Of a stretch of DNA of 64,000 nt, positions 10,667 to 21,391 are shown one piece after another (the first letter of the stretch is position 1; each line of letters opens with the position of its first letter). Source of the DNA: Amorphophallus konjac. Its lineage: Eukaryota; Streptophyta; Magnoliopsida; Alismatales; Araceae. Where the stretch lies: NCBI GenBank assembly GCA_022559845.1, contig CM040123.1, positions 299,014,642-299,078,641 on the forward strand, in the 5' to 3' direction. The position numbers and the translations under genes were made by a program. The notes under the pieces are model-generated. The model had not been told where the DNA came from and ran no database searches. It saw only the letters and a program-made list of their open reading frames with translations.

Positions 10667-11478
10667 TGATGGGTTTGAATACACCAACTTATGTGTACGA
10701 ACAAATCTAGACTGACCGAATAACGCAGCAGAAAAATCAATCGAAACACAACCACATGAAAAACCAAGATTTACGTGAAAAATCCCTCCAATGCGAATGG
10801 GAAAAACCACGGGCAAGATAGAGGAAAAACTTCACTATGAATATAGAAAGTACAGATATTTTACTCAAAGTCTCTTGCCAAGACTTGAGTTAGAACTACA
10901 AGAGAATAACTGAGATATAAACACAACTGAACTCTCCTACTTGATCACGGCAGAACACACCACAAACCTGATCTTCCCTGTAGTGAGAACCATGTTCAGT
11001 TGATGGAGCTCTTCCCTGCTCTTCACCTTCTCCTCTAATAGCACCTTCTTCCCCGGAGCTACAGTAACTCCTTTCCTTCACCCTTGATGGCCTCCTGGAT
11101 CTCACCTTGCAACTTAGGGTTTTGGACCCCAATAGGATGTTATATACCTCTAGGGTGGTCAAGGAACAACCCAACAGCCAGATCCACCATTCCTGGCATG
11201 TGCCATGACTTTTGGATTAAATAAACCAAGGAAAACACTTATTCTCGGACATGGGAACAAAGGTCAACAAAGTCTGCCTCGGGACTGGCGGTTGACCGGA
11301 CCTATAGGGGTGGTCGACCGAAAATTCTCAGATCTCGGATCTTTACTCCCTTACAAAACCAGTCGACCAGAAGTCGTCCGGCGGTCGACCGGTTTCGGTC
11401 GACCGGAAAAGCTTGGTCGGTCGACCGCTGGGTTAATTGCATGGGCTGAAAGAAAGTAAATGGGTAACGTGCCCAACA
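10667..11478 (-). repeat. 3' LTR of the Tork element
   Basis: It runs from TGATGGGTTTG to GTGCCCAACA on the plus strand, so on the minus strand it starts TGTTGGGCAC and ends AACCCATCA. It is collinear with the right LTR at 15556-16366 with scattered substitutions. The GGTCGACCGG palindrome cluster is at about 11280-11440, in the U3 part. Confidence 0.92.
11280..11440. repeat. GGTCGACCGG palindrome cluster (Tork 3' LTR)
   Basis: Six to seven copies or half-copies of GGTCGACCGG (as GGTTGACCGG, GGTCGACCGA, AGTCGACCAG, GGTCGACCGG, GGTCGGTCGACCG) occur in ~150 bases, separated by unrelated 10-40-base spacers. The matching cluster in the other LTR is at about 16170-16320. Confidence 0.85.
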
Positions 11479-11490
11479 ACCTCCCCCTTC
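11479..11490 (-). other. Polypurine tract of the Tork element
   Basis: The minus strand reads GAAGGGGGAGGT immediately before the 3' LTR, the expected plus-strand primer for reverse transcription. Confidence 0.85.
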
Positions 11491-11634
11491 AGCCCATAAG
11501 GGAGGCTGCCCTGTGACTTCTCAGTGTGTAGTCATGCCGACCAGGCGTCGGCAAACCTCTTGCCTTTCTTTTGGCAAAGTCTTTATCAACATTTATGCCC
11601 CATTGTCATCTGTGTGAACTTTCTGAAGCTTCAG

Positions 11635-12179
11635 TTACTTCTCTTTAAACACATTTCTAATCCAGTGGTATCTGACGTCTATGTGCTTTAACTTGGAATG
11701 AAGAGTTGGGTTCTTGCACAGGTGGATGGCGCTTTGGCTGTCACAGTACACCACATAGCTTTCTTGTTTCAGCCCCAATTCATGTAAGAATTCTTTCATC
11801 CACAACATCTCTTTGCAAACCTCTGTAGCAGCAATATATTCCGCCTCTGTGGTGGAGAGAGCAATACATCTTTGCAACCTGGATTGTCATGACACAGCTC
11901 CCCCTGTAAAAGTAAGAACAAAGCCTGATGTGGACTTCCTTGTGTCAATATCTCTTGCCATATCTGTATCTGTGTAACCTGTGAGAACAGGTGATCCACC
12001 TCCAAAAATTAAACAAATTTTGGAGCTACCCTTGAGAAATCTAAGGATCCACTTCACTGCTGCCCAATGCTCTTTTCCTGGATTTGTAAGAAATCTACTA
12101 GCAACACCCACTGCATACGCTATGTCCGGCCTCGTACATATCATTGCATACATCAGACTTCCGACTGCTGAAGCATAAG
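11635..12179 (-). pseudogene. Tork RNase H
   Basis: The minus strand encodes the copia RNase H region: SLMYAMICTRPDIAYAVG leading in, then GYTDTDMARDIDTRKSTSG, and after a stop ALSTTEAEYIAATE and HIDVRYHWIR. These are the conserved copia RNase H blocks. The ORF is split near 11884 by a TGA where the family has Trp before QSRLQ. It ends at 11635, about 145 bases before the polypurine tract. Confidence 0.9.
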
Positions 12180-13395
12180 GGACTTTCTATATTTTCTCCT
12201 TCTCCTCTTCATTTGTTGGACTCTGCTCTGAGCACAACTTAAAATGACCTGCAAAAGAAGAACCAACTGGCTTTGCATTGCTCATACTGAACCTGTCCAA
12301 TACCTTCTCAATGTATTTCTCCTATGACAACCATATTTTCTTGGCTTTTCTTTCACGAGAACTCTGCATGCCCAGTATTTGCTTTGCTGGCCCCATGTCC
12401 TTCATTGCAAAGGACTTGCTAAGTTTCTTCTTCAACCTGTCAATCATAGACATATCTTTCCCAAAGATAAGCATGTCATCAACATATAATAAGAGAATAA
12501 TGAAATTCTCACCAAACCATTTGATGTATACACAATGATCTGAAGCCATTCTTTTGTATTCATTTTCAGCCATAAATGAATCAAACTTCTTGTACCACTG
12601 CCTTGGAGCTTGCTTCAGTCCGTACAAGCTCTTTCTCAATCTGCAGACAAGATTCTCTTTACCTATGACTTTGAATCCTTCTGGTTGCTCCATATACATT
12701 TCCTCTTCTAGATCTCCATAGAGGAAAGCTGTCTTTACATCTAGCTGCTCAACCTCCAAGCTCAGGGTAGCAGCAAAACCTAGAGCAACACAAATAAAGA
12801 CATTTTTACAACAGGAGAGAAAATTTTGTTCAAAGTCAATACTTTGCTTTTGACCAAAGCCTTTTACAACCAATCTGCCCTTGTATTTTGGTTGAGAACA
12901 TTGCTCTTGAGTCTTCAATTTGAAAACCCATTTGTTCTTCAATGCCTTTCTTCCCTTTTGTAGTTGTACCAAATCATAGGTGTGGTTCTTCTGCAGAGTA
13001 TCCATCTCTTCCTGCATAGCTTCTAACCACTCATTCTTCTGCTCACTTTGCATTGCTTCTTGGTAACACTCTGGTTCACCTGCATCAGTAAGCATTACAT
13101 ACTCATCTGTAGGATATCTTTTGGAAGGCTGATGTTCTCTAGAAGATCTTCTCAGCTGAGGTTCTATAGGAGGTTGCTCCTCATCTACTTCCTGATATAC
13201 ATGTTCTGCAGGTAAGTCATCATCTGCCTCTACATCATCTTCCTGCTGATCTCCCCCATCATCCTGACATATTAGAGGAGAGATTGGATCACAATATGCT
13301 AAGCCTTCTTCAGAAGCCTTGGCTGGTACCTTTTTCTTGAAGTCTTCAAAGATTTGATCTTCAAAGAAGATCACATCTCTGCTTCTAAATACTTT
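12180..13395 (-). pseudogene. Tork reverse transcriptase
   Basis: A long frame (13374-12322) opens with a variable acidic linker, then the copia RT: NKWVFKLK, EQLDVKTAFLYGDL (first catalytic Asp), KSLYGLKQAPRQWYKKFD and LLLYVDDMLI (the YVDD catalytic box). A TAG follows IWLS near 12320 where the family has Gln. Another TAG lies just before VPYASAVG near 12187. The enzyme would copy element RNA in virus-like particles; this copy is not translatable as one polyprotein. Confidence 0.93.
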
Positions 13396-14215
13396 CTACT
13401 TTTCTGGATCCCAAAACCTGTAACCAAATTCATCACGTGAGTATCCAAAAAAAATACATTCCTTTATCTTACCATCCAACTTGGACCTTTCAATGTCTGG
13501 GACATGTGCAAATGCACGATAACCAAACACTCTCAAATGCTTGTAGAAGACACCTTTTCCTGACCATACGTGTTCAGCGACATCACCATCTAGAGCTGTA
13601 CAGGGTGACAAGTTGATAACATCAACTGTAGTCCTCAATGCCTCATCCCAAAATCTTTTGGGTAGCTTGGCTTGTGAAAGCATACATCTGATCTTTTCCA
13701 TGATGGTGCGGTTCATCCTCTATATAATTGCATTATGTTGAGGTGTACCAAGAACTGTCATCTCATGATGAATGCCCTGTGACCTGCAATAAGCATTAAA
13801 CGAGCCTGTATACTCACCACCATTGTCTGACCTAATGCATTTCAGCTCTCTCTCTGTCTCCCTTTCAACCCTAATATTAAACTCTTTGAAAATATCAATA
13901 ACCTGATCTTTAGTCTTCAAAGCATAAGCCCAAACTTTCCTTGAAAAATCATCTATAAAGGTGAAAAAATAAAGTGCACCAGTGATACCTGGGACATTAA
14001 CTGATCGACCAGGAGTTTTTTTTTTAAAGGGCCACATACATCTGTATAGACACGATCCAAGGCATGCATCTTTCTAGACAATGCAGGACTAGTAAAGGAA
14101 ATTATATATTTTTTTCCAGCCAAACAATCAATACATGAGTTCAGATGTGAACCTCTGAAGTCTGGTAAGACTTCTTTTTTGGAAAGAACCTGCAATCCCT
14201 TCTCGCTCATGTGTC
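13396..14215 (-). pseudogene. Tork integrase
   Basis: Three overlapping minus-strand frames give a copia integrase: CIDCLAGKKY (end of the zinc-binding domain), YTDVCGP (first catalytic Asp), FIDDFSRKVWAY, CIRSDNGGEYTG (second Asp) and GTPQHN followed by MNRTIMEKIRCML (where the third acidic residue of the family lies). A run of A on the minus strand near 14018-14027 coincides with one frameshift. A TAG lies near 13718, and another after WDPEK at 13394. About 270 residues of the family core are recognisable. Confidence 0.9.
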
Positions 14216-14670
14216 CCTCTCCTATGCCACAACTCTATACTGGAATCTTTCTCAGTAGCATTCAACTGATCACCACAAGCTTGAACCTGCAACCTGTATA
14301 AGGTGTGACATTTCTTTCCGGTAGCAACAACAAGAGAACCCTTGCTAAGATTCCATCTACCCTGGTGAAATCTGCTATCATAGTCTTCATCATCTAACTT
14401 TCAAACTGAAATTAAATTCAGTCTCAAATCAACCACATGCCTCACATCCTTAAGTACCAACTTGCAACCAAGATTAGACTTTATATGAATGTCGCCCATA
14501 CCAATGATGTTTGTCATCCCATGGTTGCCTATCTTGACGACACCAAAGTTTCCAGCCTTGTAGGTGGCAAAGAACTCCCTCCGTGGTGTAGCATGGTAAG
14601 AAGCACCTGCATCAATCACCCACTCGAGGTCCTGACATACGCAATAAAAAATATCATCAGAAGTAGACAA
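14216..14670 (-). pseudogene. Tork aspartic protease and GAG-pre-integrase region
   Basis: LEWVIDAGASYHATPRR carries a D-A-G-A active-site box in place of the more usual D-[ST]-G-[AS], with the following ASYHAT typical of copia proteases. A TGA follows NLISV at about 14401. Downstream, ELWHRR marks the GAG-pre-integrase domain, and a frameshift near 14215 separates it from the integrase. Confidence 0.82.
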
Positions 14671-14772
14671 AATCAGATAACCATCACCTTGTGCTGTAGC
14701 TGTGACATTCTCTTTTGACTCTACATTCTCTACTTCTTTTTCATTTTTCTTGTTCTTCTTCAGTTGCCTGCA

Positions 14773-15516
14773 CTAATTCTTGAAATGTCCCTTTTCTTCA
14801 CAGTTGTAGCAAGTAACGTCCTTTCTTGGCCTTGACTTACTTCTGCTCTTCTGTGAATTTTCTCTCCCGCTAGATTTTGACCTTCCCCTATTCTCTGAGA
14901 CAAGTGCCTGTGAATCACTGTGAGAAATTCCTGAATTCTTTCTTCTCAACTCTTCATTCAACAAACTGCTTGTTACTTGACTCATGGAGATAACTTCATC
15001 TGGTGCAGAATTGCTGAGAGAGACCACCAGTGTCTCCCAGCTTTCTGGCAACGAACTGAGAAGTAACAATGCCGGCAACTCATCATCAAGAGACATCTTC
15101 ATAGAGGATAACTGGTTAATAATACTCTGTATTTCATTTAAATGCTCAGCAATAGAAGTGCCCTCTTTAAACTTCAAATTGACAAGTTTTCTAATCAGGA
15201 AAGCCTTATTTCCAGCTGTTTTTCTTTCATAAAGACCTTCCAACTTTTTTCATAGAGAGTGTGCAGAACTCTCAGTGGAGACATGATGAAAAACACTATC
15301 ATCAAGCCATTGTCGAATAAACCTGACAGTTTTCCGATCTAACATTTTCGAGTCATCGGGTGACGTTGTTGCGGGCTTTCCACTATCTCCTTTCAATGGA
15401 CCATACAGATCCTTACAATATAAGAGATCCTCCATTCTTGGTTTCCATATCATCCAGTTGTTTCCGTTTAAACTAATCATGCGGGATGAGTTACCGGCCT
15501 CCATGTTCATACACAA
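14773..15516 (-). pseudogene. Tork gag with one CCHC zinc knuckle
   Basis: The frame starts at 15516, ~40 bases inside the right LTR. It reads SRMISLNGNNWMIWKPRMED, the copia gag (UBN2-type) N-terminus, then after a TGA near 15247 continues through LNEIQSIINQLSSMKM and LPESWETLVVSL. An RS-rich linker leads to the zinc knuckle CYNCEEKGHFKN, whose final Cys follows a TAG at 14773-14775. The TGA replaces a conserved Trp (TGG) and the TAG a probable CAG. Confidence 0.92.
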
Positions 15517-15541
15517 ATAATCAAAACTGATCTAACAACAA

Positions 15542-15553
15542 GCTCTGATACCA
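15542..15553 (-). other. Primer binding site, initiator Met-tRNA type (Tork)
   Basis: The minus strand reads TGGTATCAGAGC two bases inside the right (5') LTR. This is the standard plant copia site complementary to the 3' end of initiator tRNA-Met. Confidence 0.95.
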
Positions 15554-16027
15554 GTTGATGGGTTTGAATACACCGACTTATGTGTACGAACAAATCTAGA
15601 CTGACTGAATAACGCAGCGAAAAAATCAATCGAAATACAACCACATGAAACACCAAGATTTACGTGGAAAACCCCTCCAATGCGAAGGGGAAAATCACGG
15701 GCAAGCCAGAGAAAAAACTTCACTATGAATATAGAAAGTACAGATGTTTTACTCAATGTCTCTTGCCAAGACTTGAGTTAGAACTACAAGAGAATAACTG
15801 GGATATAAACACAACTGAACTCTCCTACTCGATCACGACAGAACACACTACAAACCTGATCTTCCCTATAGTGAGAACCATGTTCAGTTGATGGAGATCT
15901 TCCCTGCTCTTCACCTTCTCCTCTAGCAGCACCTTCTTCCCCGGAGCTACAGTAACTCCTTTCCTTCACCCTTGATGCCCTCCTGGATCTCACCTTGCAA
16001 CTTAGGGTTTTGGACCCCAATAGGATG

Positions 16028-16034
16028 TTATATA
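16028..16034 (-). promoter_or_regulatory. TATA box of the Tork 5' LTR
   Basis: The minus strand reads TATATAA about 335 bases into the LTR, downstream of the palindrome cluster. The same box is kept in the other LTR near 11140. Confidence 0.6.
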
Positions 16035-16169
16035 CCTCTAGGGTGGTCAAGGAACAACCCAATAGCCAGATCCACCATTCCTGGCATGTCCCGTGACTTT
16101 TGGATTAAACAAACCAAGGAAAACACTTGTTCTCGGACATGGGAACAAAGGTCAACAAAGTCTGCCTCG

Positions 16170-16320
16170 GGGCTGGCGATCGACCGGACCTATAGGGGCG
16201 GTCGACCGGAAATTCTCAGACCTCCGATCTTTACTCCTTGGCAAAATCGATCGACCGGAAGTCGTCCGGCGGTCGACCGGTTTCGGTCGATCGAAAAAGC
16301 TTGGTCGGTCGACCGCTGGG
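16170..16320. repeat. GGTCGACCGG palindrome cluster (Tork 5' LTR)
   Basis: Copies include GATCGACCGG, GGTCGACCGG (twice), GATCGACCGG, GGTCGATCGA and GGTCGGTCGACCG, with the same order and spacing as in the other LTR. The cluster is upstream of the TATA box. Confidence 0.85.
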
Positions 16321-16366
16321 TTAATTGCATGGGCTGAAAGAAAGTAAATGGGCAACGTGCCCAACA

Positions 16367-17351
16367 AAGGTCTTACAGGAAATAATGAAAGACATGCTTG
16401 CTAATCAGATGCTTAGCTGGGAACAGCACAAGAGGAGTAAAATTTGACACTTGAAGATACTTTCAGGTTACCACTTCATATAAGTTCTATTAAAATATCT
16501 TCTCTAACCAGCAATAAGCACCATGCTAGTTAGAGAATCTATGCTCCAATGGTAAATGTTGTTGCATCCCAAAAGATGTCCATTTAAATAAGAATCTAAA
16601 CAAGACTCCCCACTGTCACCAAAACTTGGGATGAACATCTTATATTTTTCTATGTTAAACACAAAGGAACCCCGGGACAATAATACAATGAAGAATTCAT
16701 AGTGGTGAAGTAATTTGAAGAATCTTGATAGGATAAAACATTTGTAGAAGGAACACAGGTGTACATTGATACTTCCAAATATAAGGAATAACAGACGGAT
16801 GGGCATCAATGCTAAACTACACTTTAAAACCTCTAGTCTTTAAACCATCTGGTCTACACATCTCACCCCATTATCCAACATCCCCACCCCCCAAGATCCT
16901 CTGCTTGAACTCTTTATCTTCTTCTTTAAAGCCCATTCAATTCTACAGTTCACACTTAGGCATCCTTGCCTATTCATTCCATAGAGTTGTTCTCATCCTC
17001 TCCATAATGAGCACATCGGAGACACTCAAACAGCCACAGAGAACAATACATAGTTCAAAATGATTTCAAAAATATAGAGAAAAAAAGAAAATAAACTATG
17101 ACCAAGACATTAAGCAAGCAATGCACCACAAATACTCTTATCTTGTTAAAACTATCACAAGGGGGACTTTGAAAGAAACCCATACAAAGGGAACAGATAG
17201 AAGAAGGGCGGGGGTGTGGGGAACAGAAAGCTCAACACTTTCAGCATCCAAACACCAGAACGAGCAGGGAAAAACAAAGAAGAGGAAAACACGGACACCC
17301 TAGCTCGTACAAAATAGCAGAAAAAAATCTAGAGTTTGGGATGAGAAATAG
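16367..17351. other. No clear gene; possible intron or 3' flank of the SWIB fragment
   Basis: Mixed-composition sequence without strong coding signature on either strand. I looked on the minus strand for the downstream half of a SWIB domain (a DEKL-type motif) and did not find it. Confidence 0.4.
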
Positions 17352-17988
17352 AATCAAAAGCAACCTAGACCCGGAGGTTGTGCTGCTTAATGTAGGCCCA
17401 AATCTGCTTGAGCGCCGAGGTGTGGGGTATCTCGGGCACCCCCAGCAATTCCTATAATACCGGGGAGATGGGCTTCGGCTGGGAGATGCCCCTGGGCTTC
17501 CCCTTCGCTTTGGGGGCAGCGGGGATGGGCTTCGACGCGGCGCACAGCGGCGGGAGCGCCCTACTTCTTGGGGGCACGGCGGCAATGGGGCAAGACGCCG
17601 GGAGGGCCTTGGGGGGCCCGAGAAGGGGGCCGTGCCCGGACGTTGAGAGGGAAGAAGAGTAGCAACCTCGCGTCAGACGTCGGCGAGCTCCCTCTCCTAC
17701 TGCTGCACCGACGGCAGCTGGTGGAGCACGACGATGACACCGAGGATGCCAGCGGGGAAGACGCCGCTGGAGGAACCCTAGAGCCACGAGAGGGTGGCGG
17801 TTGAGAAGGAGAGAGGCGAGAAGGGCAGCTGCGCTGCTCGATCCCAAGTGTCGCCCCGAAAATAGGGCTTTCACGGCGCTCCGAGAACCGATCGACGATT
17901 GGGATGTCGGAGCAGGAGAAAGTCGCCCACAGATCGATGCGGCTTTCCAATTTGATGTCACATATGTTGATCCGAATCCGGAAAACAA
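17352..17988 (-). pseudogene. SWIB/MDM2-domain protein exon, with an internal stop
   Basis: On the minus strand the sequence reads QPKPISPVL, a TAG at 17452-17454, then ELLGVPEIPHTSALKQIWAY and IKQHNLR. This is the first half of a SWIB domain (compare the family pattern P-h-S-p-x-L-x-x-h-h-G-x-x-E-h-x-R-x-x-h-x-x-x-h-W-x-Y-I-K). The domain breaks after NLR, where a GT could be a splice donor; the second half is not found. Upstream is a GC-rich, Pro/Ala/Ser/Arg-rich region with shifting frames, possibly a degraded transit peptide. The TAG fits CAG-to-TAG. SWIB proteins act in chromatin remodelling or organelle nucleoids in plants. This is the only host-like gene remnant in the window. Confidence 0.7.
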
Positions 17989-18764
17989 ACCGATCTCGAA
18001 TCAGGTTTTCGGATCCCACGTATCCATTGACAGGGCTAAGTATACCTACTTGAACTTAAAGCTTGAGTATGTAAAGCAATGGGACATGGGATGGATAACA
18101 GTGATCCTTCAACCGGACTCTGCATGCTACAACAGTCGTTTTTATTTCCAGAGTATAGAGGGCTTATTACACCTCATTATCCTTTCTGTTCATTATCCAA
18201 ATTCTGGTGAAAGAACTTAACTGAAAATAGCTACACGCATACGCGTGAAAAGGGCCTGACTACCAAATTAAGCTCTTAAACTATATTGCAAAGAGGTTAT
18301 TATTTGTGAATGATGAAGTGATAGGTTTGGCGATGAATAATCACATGATTCTCAGTTGGCTCCTTAATGTTTGGGTCACTTAATTTGAAAGAGGTGCACG
18401 TACCGTGGGGTTCATGCAATCCTGTAAGATATGTACATTCTTAGAAGCGTTCTTTGATTGAAAGATTTTTTATTTATTTTTATTTTATGGATAAGTTATA
18501 TCAAGCTTCATAAAAAAAATAAATACGACAGTTAATGAGTTACCGTAGTAAGATAAATTTAAAATACACAGATTTTCCCCTCTGAAGTCAGAGCGTCAAT
18601 TCTGGATTACGTAGGGCCGTTAATGGGTGACGACCGTGCCGTACCCTTGTGCTGTTTTAGCTCAGTCCGTTTCCCACCCAAGGCCCAAGCTCATGTTAGG
18701 ACCCCAGTGTTGTTGGGCTTGGCCCTTCTTTTCAAAAGTGGAAAGTCTTGCTGCACATCCAGCT
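17989..18764. other. No gene recognised
   Basis: AT-rich intergenic sequence. No repeat or coding signature is seen. Confidence 0.4.
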
Positions 18765-19180
18765 ATGGTGCACTTGGTGTATAGTATTTTTAAATTTTTA
18801 TTTTAAATTTTAATTTGTTTTAGAATAGTCTCCAAGACAGTTTAACTTAGAGTATAAGTCGTGTCACTATCTGATTATCTAAAAAAATAAAAATGAAACA
18901 GGTCTATTTTTAAAAGAATAAGTCTAACACTATTTAATCTATCTTATTTACTTTTTTTATTTCTTTCGAGTAATTTAATGGTGTGACTTGTACTCTAAGT
19001 TAAGATTTCTTAGAGAAATTTTAAGAAATTTTTTAAAAAAATTAAAGACACTATATACTCAGGATGTACTTTTTAAATAATTTAATGGTGACGTCACTTG
19101 TACCCAAGTTAAAATATTTTTAAAGGTACTCTAAAAAAATTTAAAAAAAAAAACTTAAAGGACCTTGGGTGTGCAATGAA
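18765..19180. mobile_element. Inverted-repeat MITE with a duplicated right arm
   Basis: Left-arm sequence TAACTTAGAGTATAAGTCGTG near 18843 is matched in reverse complement by GTGTGACTTGTACTCTAAGTT near 18980. The outer arms (GTGTATAGTATTTTTAAA near 18780; AAAGACACTATATAC near 19045) also pair. The right arm is then repeated, diverged, at about 19078-19180 (TTTAATGGTG, CACTTGTAC, AAGTTAAAATA). Non-coding. Confidence 0.6.
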
Positions 19181-19389
19181 CCTTTCAGTTTCAAAAATGT
19201 CAAAGTTTCTACTCCAACCTGCCTTTTCCTCGAGCTAAATTTCAAGGGGTTCTTAAATCAAAATATATAGAAAATTTTTTAAATAAATTTTCTCTAAATA
19301 TGTCCAATCCCAACTTATTTATTAAACTTTACTTCATTTTTGTCACATAAATAATTATGCCACCCCGTGACATTCCATATCATCTTTTT

Positions 19390-19392
<3 letters not shown>

Positions 19393-19451
<59 letters not shown>

Positions 19452-19482
19452 CCACCCACACACACACCCACACACTTACACA
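19393..19482. repeat. (TC)n(AC)n microsatellite
   Basis: A TC run of ~34 bases passes directly into an AC run of similar length with a few CCC interruptions. Confidence 0.95.
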
Positions 19483-19489
19483 TGGATCC

Positions 19490-19870
19490 AGTTCACACAA
19501 TTTGAGTCTAGTTTACATAATTTTGTTCAACTTTACAAAATTTCAGTCCTGCTTATACAATTTCAATCTAATTTACACAATTGCACCTTAGTTTACACGA
19601 TTTTATTTTAGTTTACATAATTTGAGTCTGGCTTACACAATTTTATACAAGTTTAAACAATTTCAGTCTAGTTTATGTAATTTTAACCTATTTTACATAA
19701 TTTTGTTCTAGTTACAATAATTTCAGTTTAGTTACATAATTTCAGTCTAATTTTATATAATTTCGATCCAATTTTATATAATCTCAATCTAGTTTACATA
19801 ATTTCGGTCTAAATTACATGATTCAATACTAGTTTACACAATTACGTTCTAATTTATAAAACTTCGCTCC
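19490..19870 (+). repeat. ~20-bp minisatellite, consensus GTTTACAYAATTTCAGTCTA
   Basis: About 18 diverged copies run head to tail. Conserved blocks are TTTACA[CT]AATTT and [AC]GTCTA, with unit lengths of 19-22 bases. It follows the TC/AC microsatellite directly. Confidence 0.85.
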
Positions 19871-21199
19871 AGCAATACTCTCCTGTAGGGCACGCTCTGA
19901 CACTTGGTTGGCCAATGGCAATGCCCACTCCATGTCAGCCTCCATCATCTTTACGACCTCGGACAGGTCCAGTGAGTCCACCAGGTCCACCGTTAGGAAA
20001 CCCAGCAAGCACAATGACTATTTTTTTTGGCTATTAATTCTCCCGGAATGGTAAAGGAATAGTAGAATTAAAGAATGAATAGTAGCGATACTCGCCGTTT
20101 GTCAATTTCACTGTTCCTCCGAGATGATGAATAGTACCGTAGTTTTTTTTTTTTTTGGCCCGCATCACCGGAGAATGCGTCGTCAGAGTTGAGGCGGGTG
20201 GATTGGAAGGGGAATACTGGGGTGGTGGTGGACTTGGGGACCAACGCGAGAGGGAGAGAGAAGGTGACCGGCAGGTGAGTTCGTGCACGTGCGCGTGCGC
20301 ACACACATACCCGCGCGCGGGGAGAGAGAGAGAGAGACAGATGACATGTAATGAGATGACAAAAATGAGATATAATTTTATAAATAAGTTTAGATTTTGA
20401 CATGTTTAGAGAAATATTTATTAAATTAAGATTATTTTAAAAAATCTCTAATATATAACTAATTATTTTCAAGATTTTAATTATATATCAACATGTAAAA
20501 TCAAAAGTTTTCTTTCAAATTGTACTAAAATATTTTGTTTCGAGTATTAACATAGTTAACACTCTCAATTTTTATATAATGTCAATTTTCACGCACATGT
20601 ATAGAACTTAAGGTGTGTCTCGTTACTTCACCACCTCTCCCACGATGAGGAGGTTGTAGGTTTGATTTCGCTCTCCAACTTGGGGAGCGAGATCACCCGC
20701 CTTTGAATTATTTGCAGACACAAAGTTGATAGTTAACAAGATCACCCGCCCTCAAATTTTTAACAGAGGTTAGGCTGTTACTTAGCAAAATCACTCACCC
20801 CTGGATTATTTGCGGACATCAGATATCAAACCCTCTACGTCTTGATTGTTCTCCCCAATTTTTCTAACGCCCAACCACTACACATTGTCAAAGACGTTGC
20901 CCATCTCAACTAGGGCAGGTGCTCTTATCTCATCAATCAATTACACAGGTAATTAAAAACCTGTAAACGGATCAGAAGCTTATATATATATATATGTTTG
21001 CGGATAAGAAAGTAGGGTGGGTCAGATTAAATTACACACAATTAACTATATAAAATTAACATATTACACCTCTAAATTAAACATCCAATACTAACAGATA
21101 AAAAAAACTCACTAAATATGTTAAAGTAAACATAGACATAATAATGACATCATTCAACTCTAGTCATGAAGTATAAAATACTAAAACTCACTCATCTGA
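19871..21199. other. No gene recognised
   Basis: Contains GA- and GT-rich low-complexity stretches around 20230-20340 and two or three repeats of a GAGATCACCCGCC motif at 20680-20800. A short TA run lies at about 20980-20994. No protein signature is convincing on either strand. Confidence 0.4.
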
Positions 21200-21391
21200 G
21201 TCATCTGTGAAGTCCGAATCCTAATCACAATCAGATACATGAGATGGATGACCCGTATGATCTAACGCTATCCTAGTGGGTGGAGGTACATGTGGGTGAG
21301 ACTGAAAATATGTAACCATCTGCACAAATGATGGGTCGTGTGCAGCGGTGGAGGGTACATAAAAATCTATAAAAAAAAGTCCTCACTACAT

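Larger units (their letters stand above)
10667..16366 (-). mobile_element. Complete, decayed Ty1/copia element, Tork lineage (Tnt1-like)
   Basis: The 5.7-kb element on the minus strand has two ~811-bp LTRs (10667-11478 and 15556-16366), TG...CA ends, a 12-base initiator-Met tRNA primer site next to the right LTR, a polypurine tract next to the left LTR, and gag-PR-IN-RT-RH in copia order. The flanking 5-mers GAGGT and AAGGT differ by one base. About 14 differences in the first ~200 LTR bases suggest an old insertion. Frameshifts and stops (most read as CAG-to-TAG) inactivate every domain. It lies to the 3' side of the SWIB fragment. Confidence 0.93.
15556..16366 (-). repeat. 5' LTR of the Tork element
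   Basis: 811 bases, TG...CA. On the minus strand the order is the LTR start at 16366, the GGTCGACCGG cluster (about 16170-16320), a TATATAA box at 16028-16034, and the primer binding site just past the end at 15556. The ORF-like stretches inside both LTRs are not genes. Confidence 0.93.

Noticed and set aside
10544..10816. Minus-strand ORF spanning the Tork 3' LTR edge
   Set aside because: It crosses the LTR boundary and the same peptide part recurs in the other LTR (15532-15756), so it is a repeat translation.
15542..15553. tRNA gene remnants at TGGTATCAGAGC sites
   Set aside because: Only the 12-base primer-site complement is present, directly next to LTR ends; no cloverleaf follows.
17408..17804. 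Plus-strand Gly/Arg-rich ORFs opposite the SWIB exon
   Set aside because: GC-rich shadow of the minus-strand exon; the SWIB motif is on the minus strand.
20600..20830. SINE with tRNA-like box A and B
   Set aside because: The GTAGGTTTGATTTCG stretch is reminiscent of a B box, but no A box at proper spacing, poly-A/T tail or target duplication could be supported.
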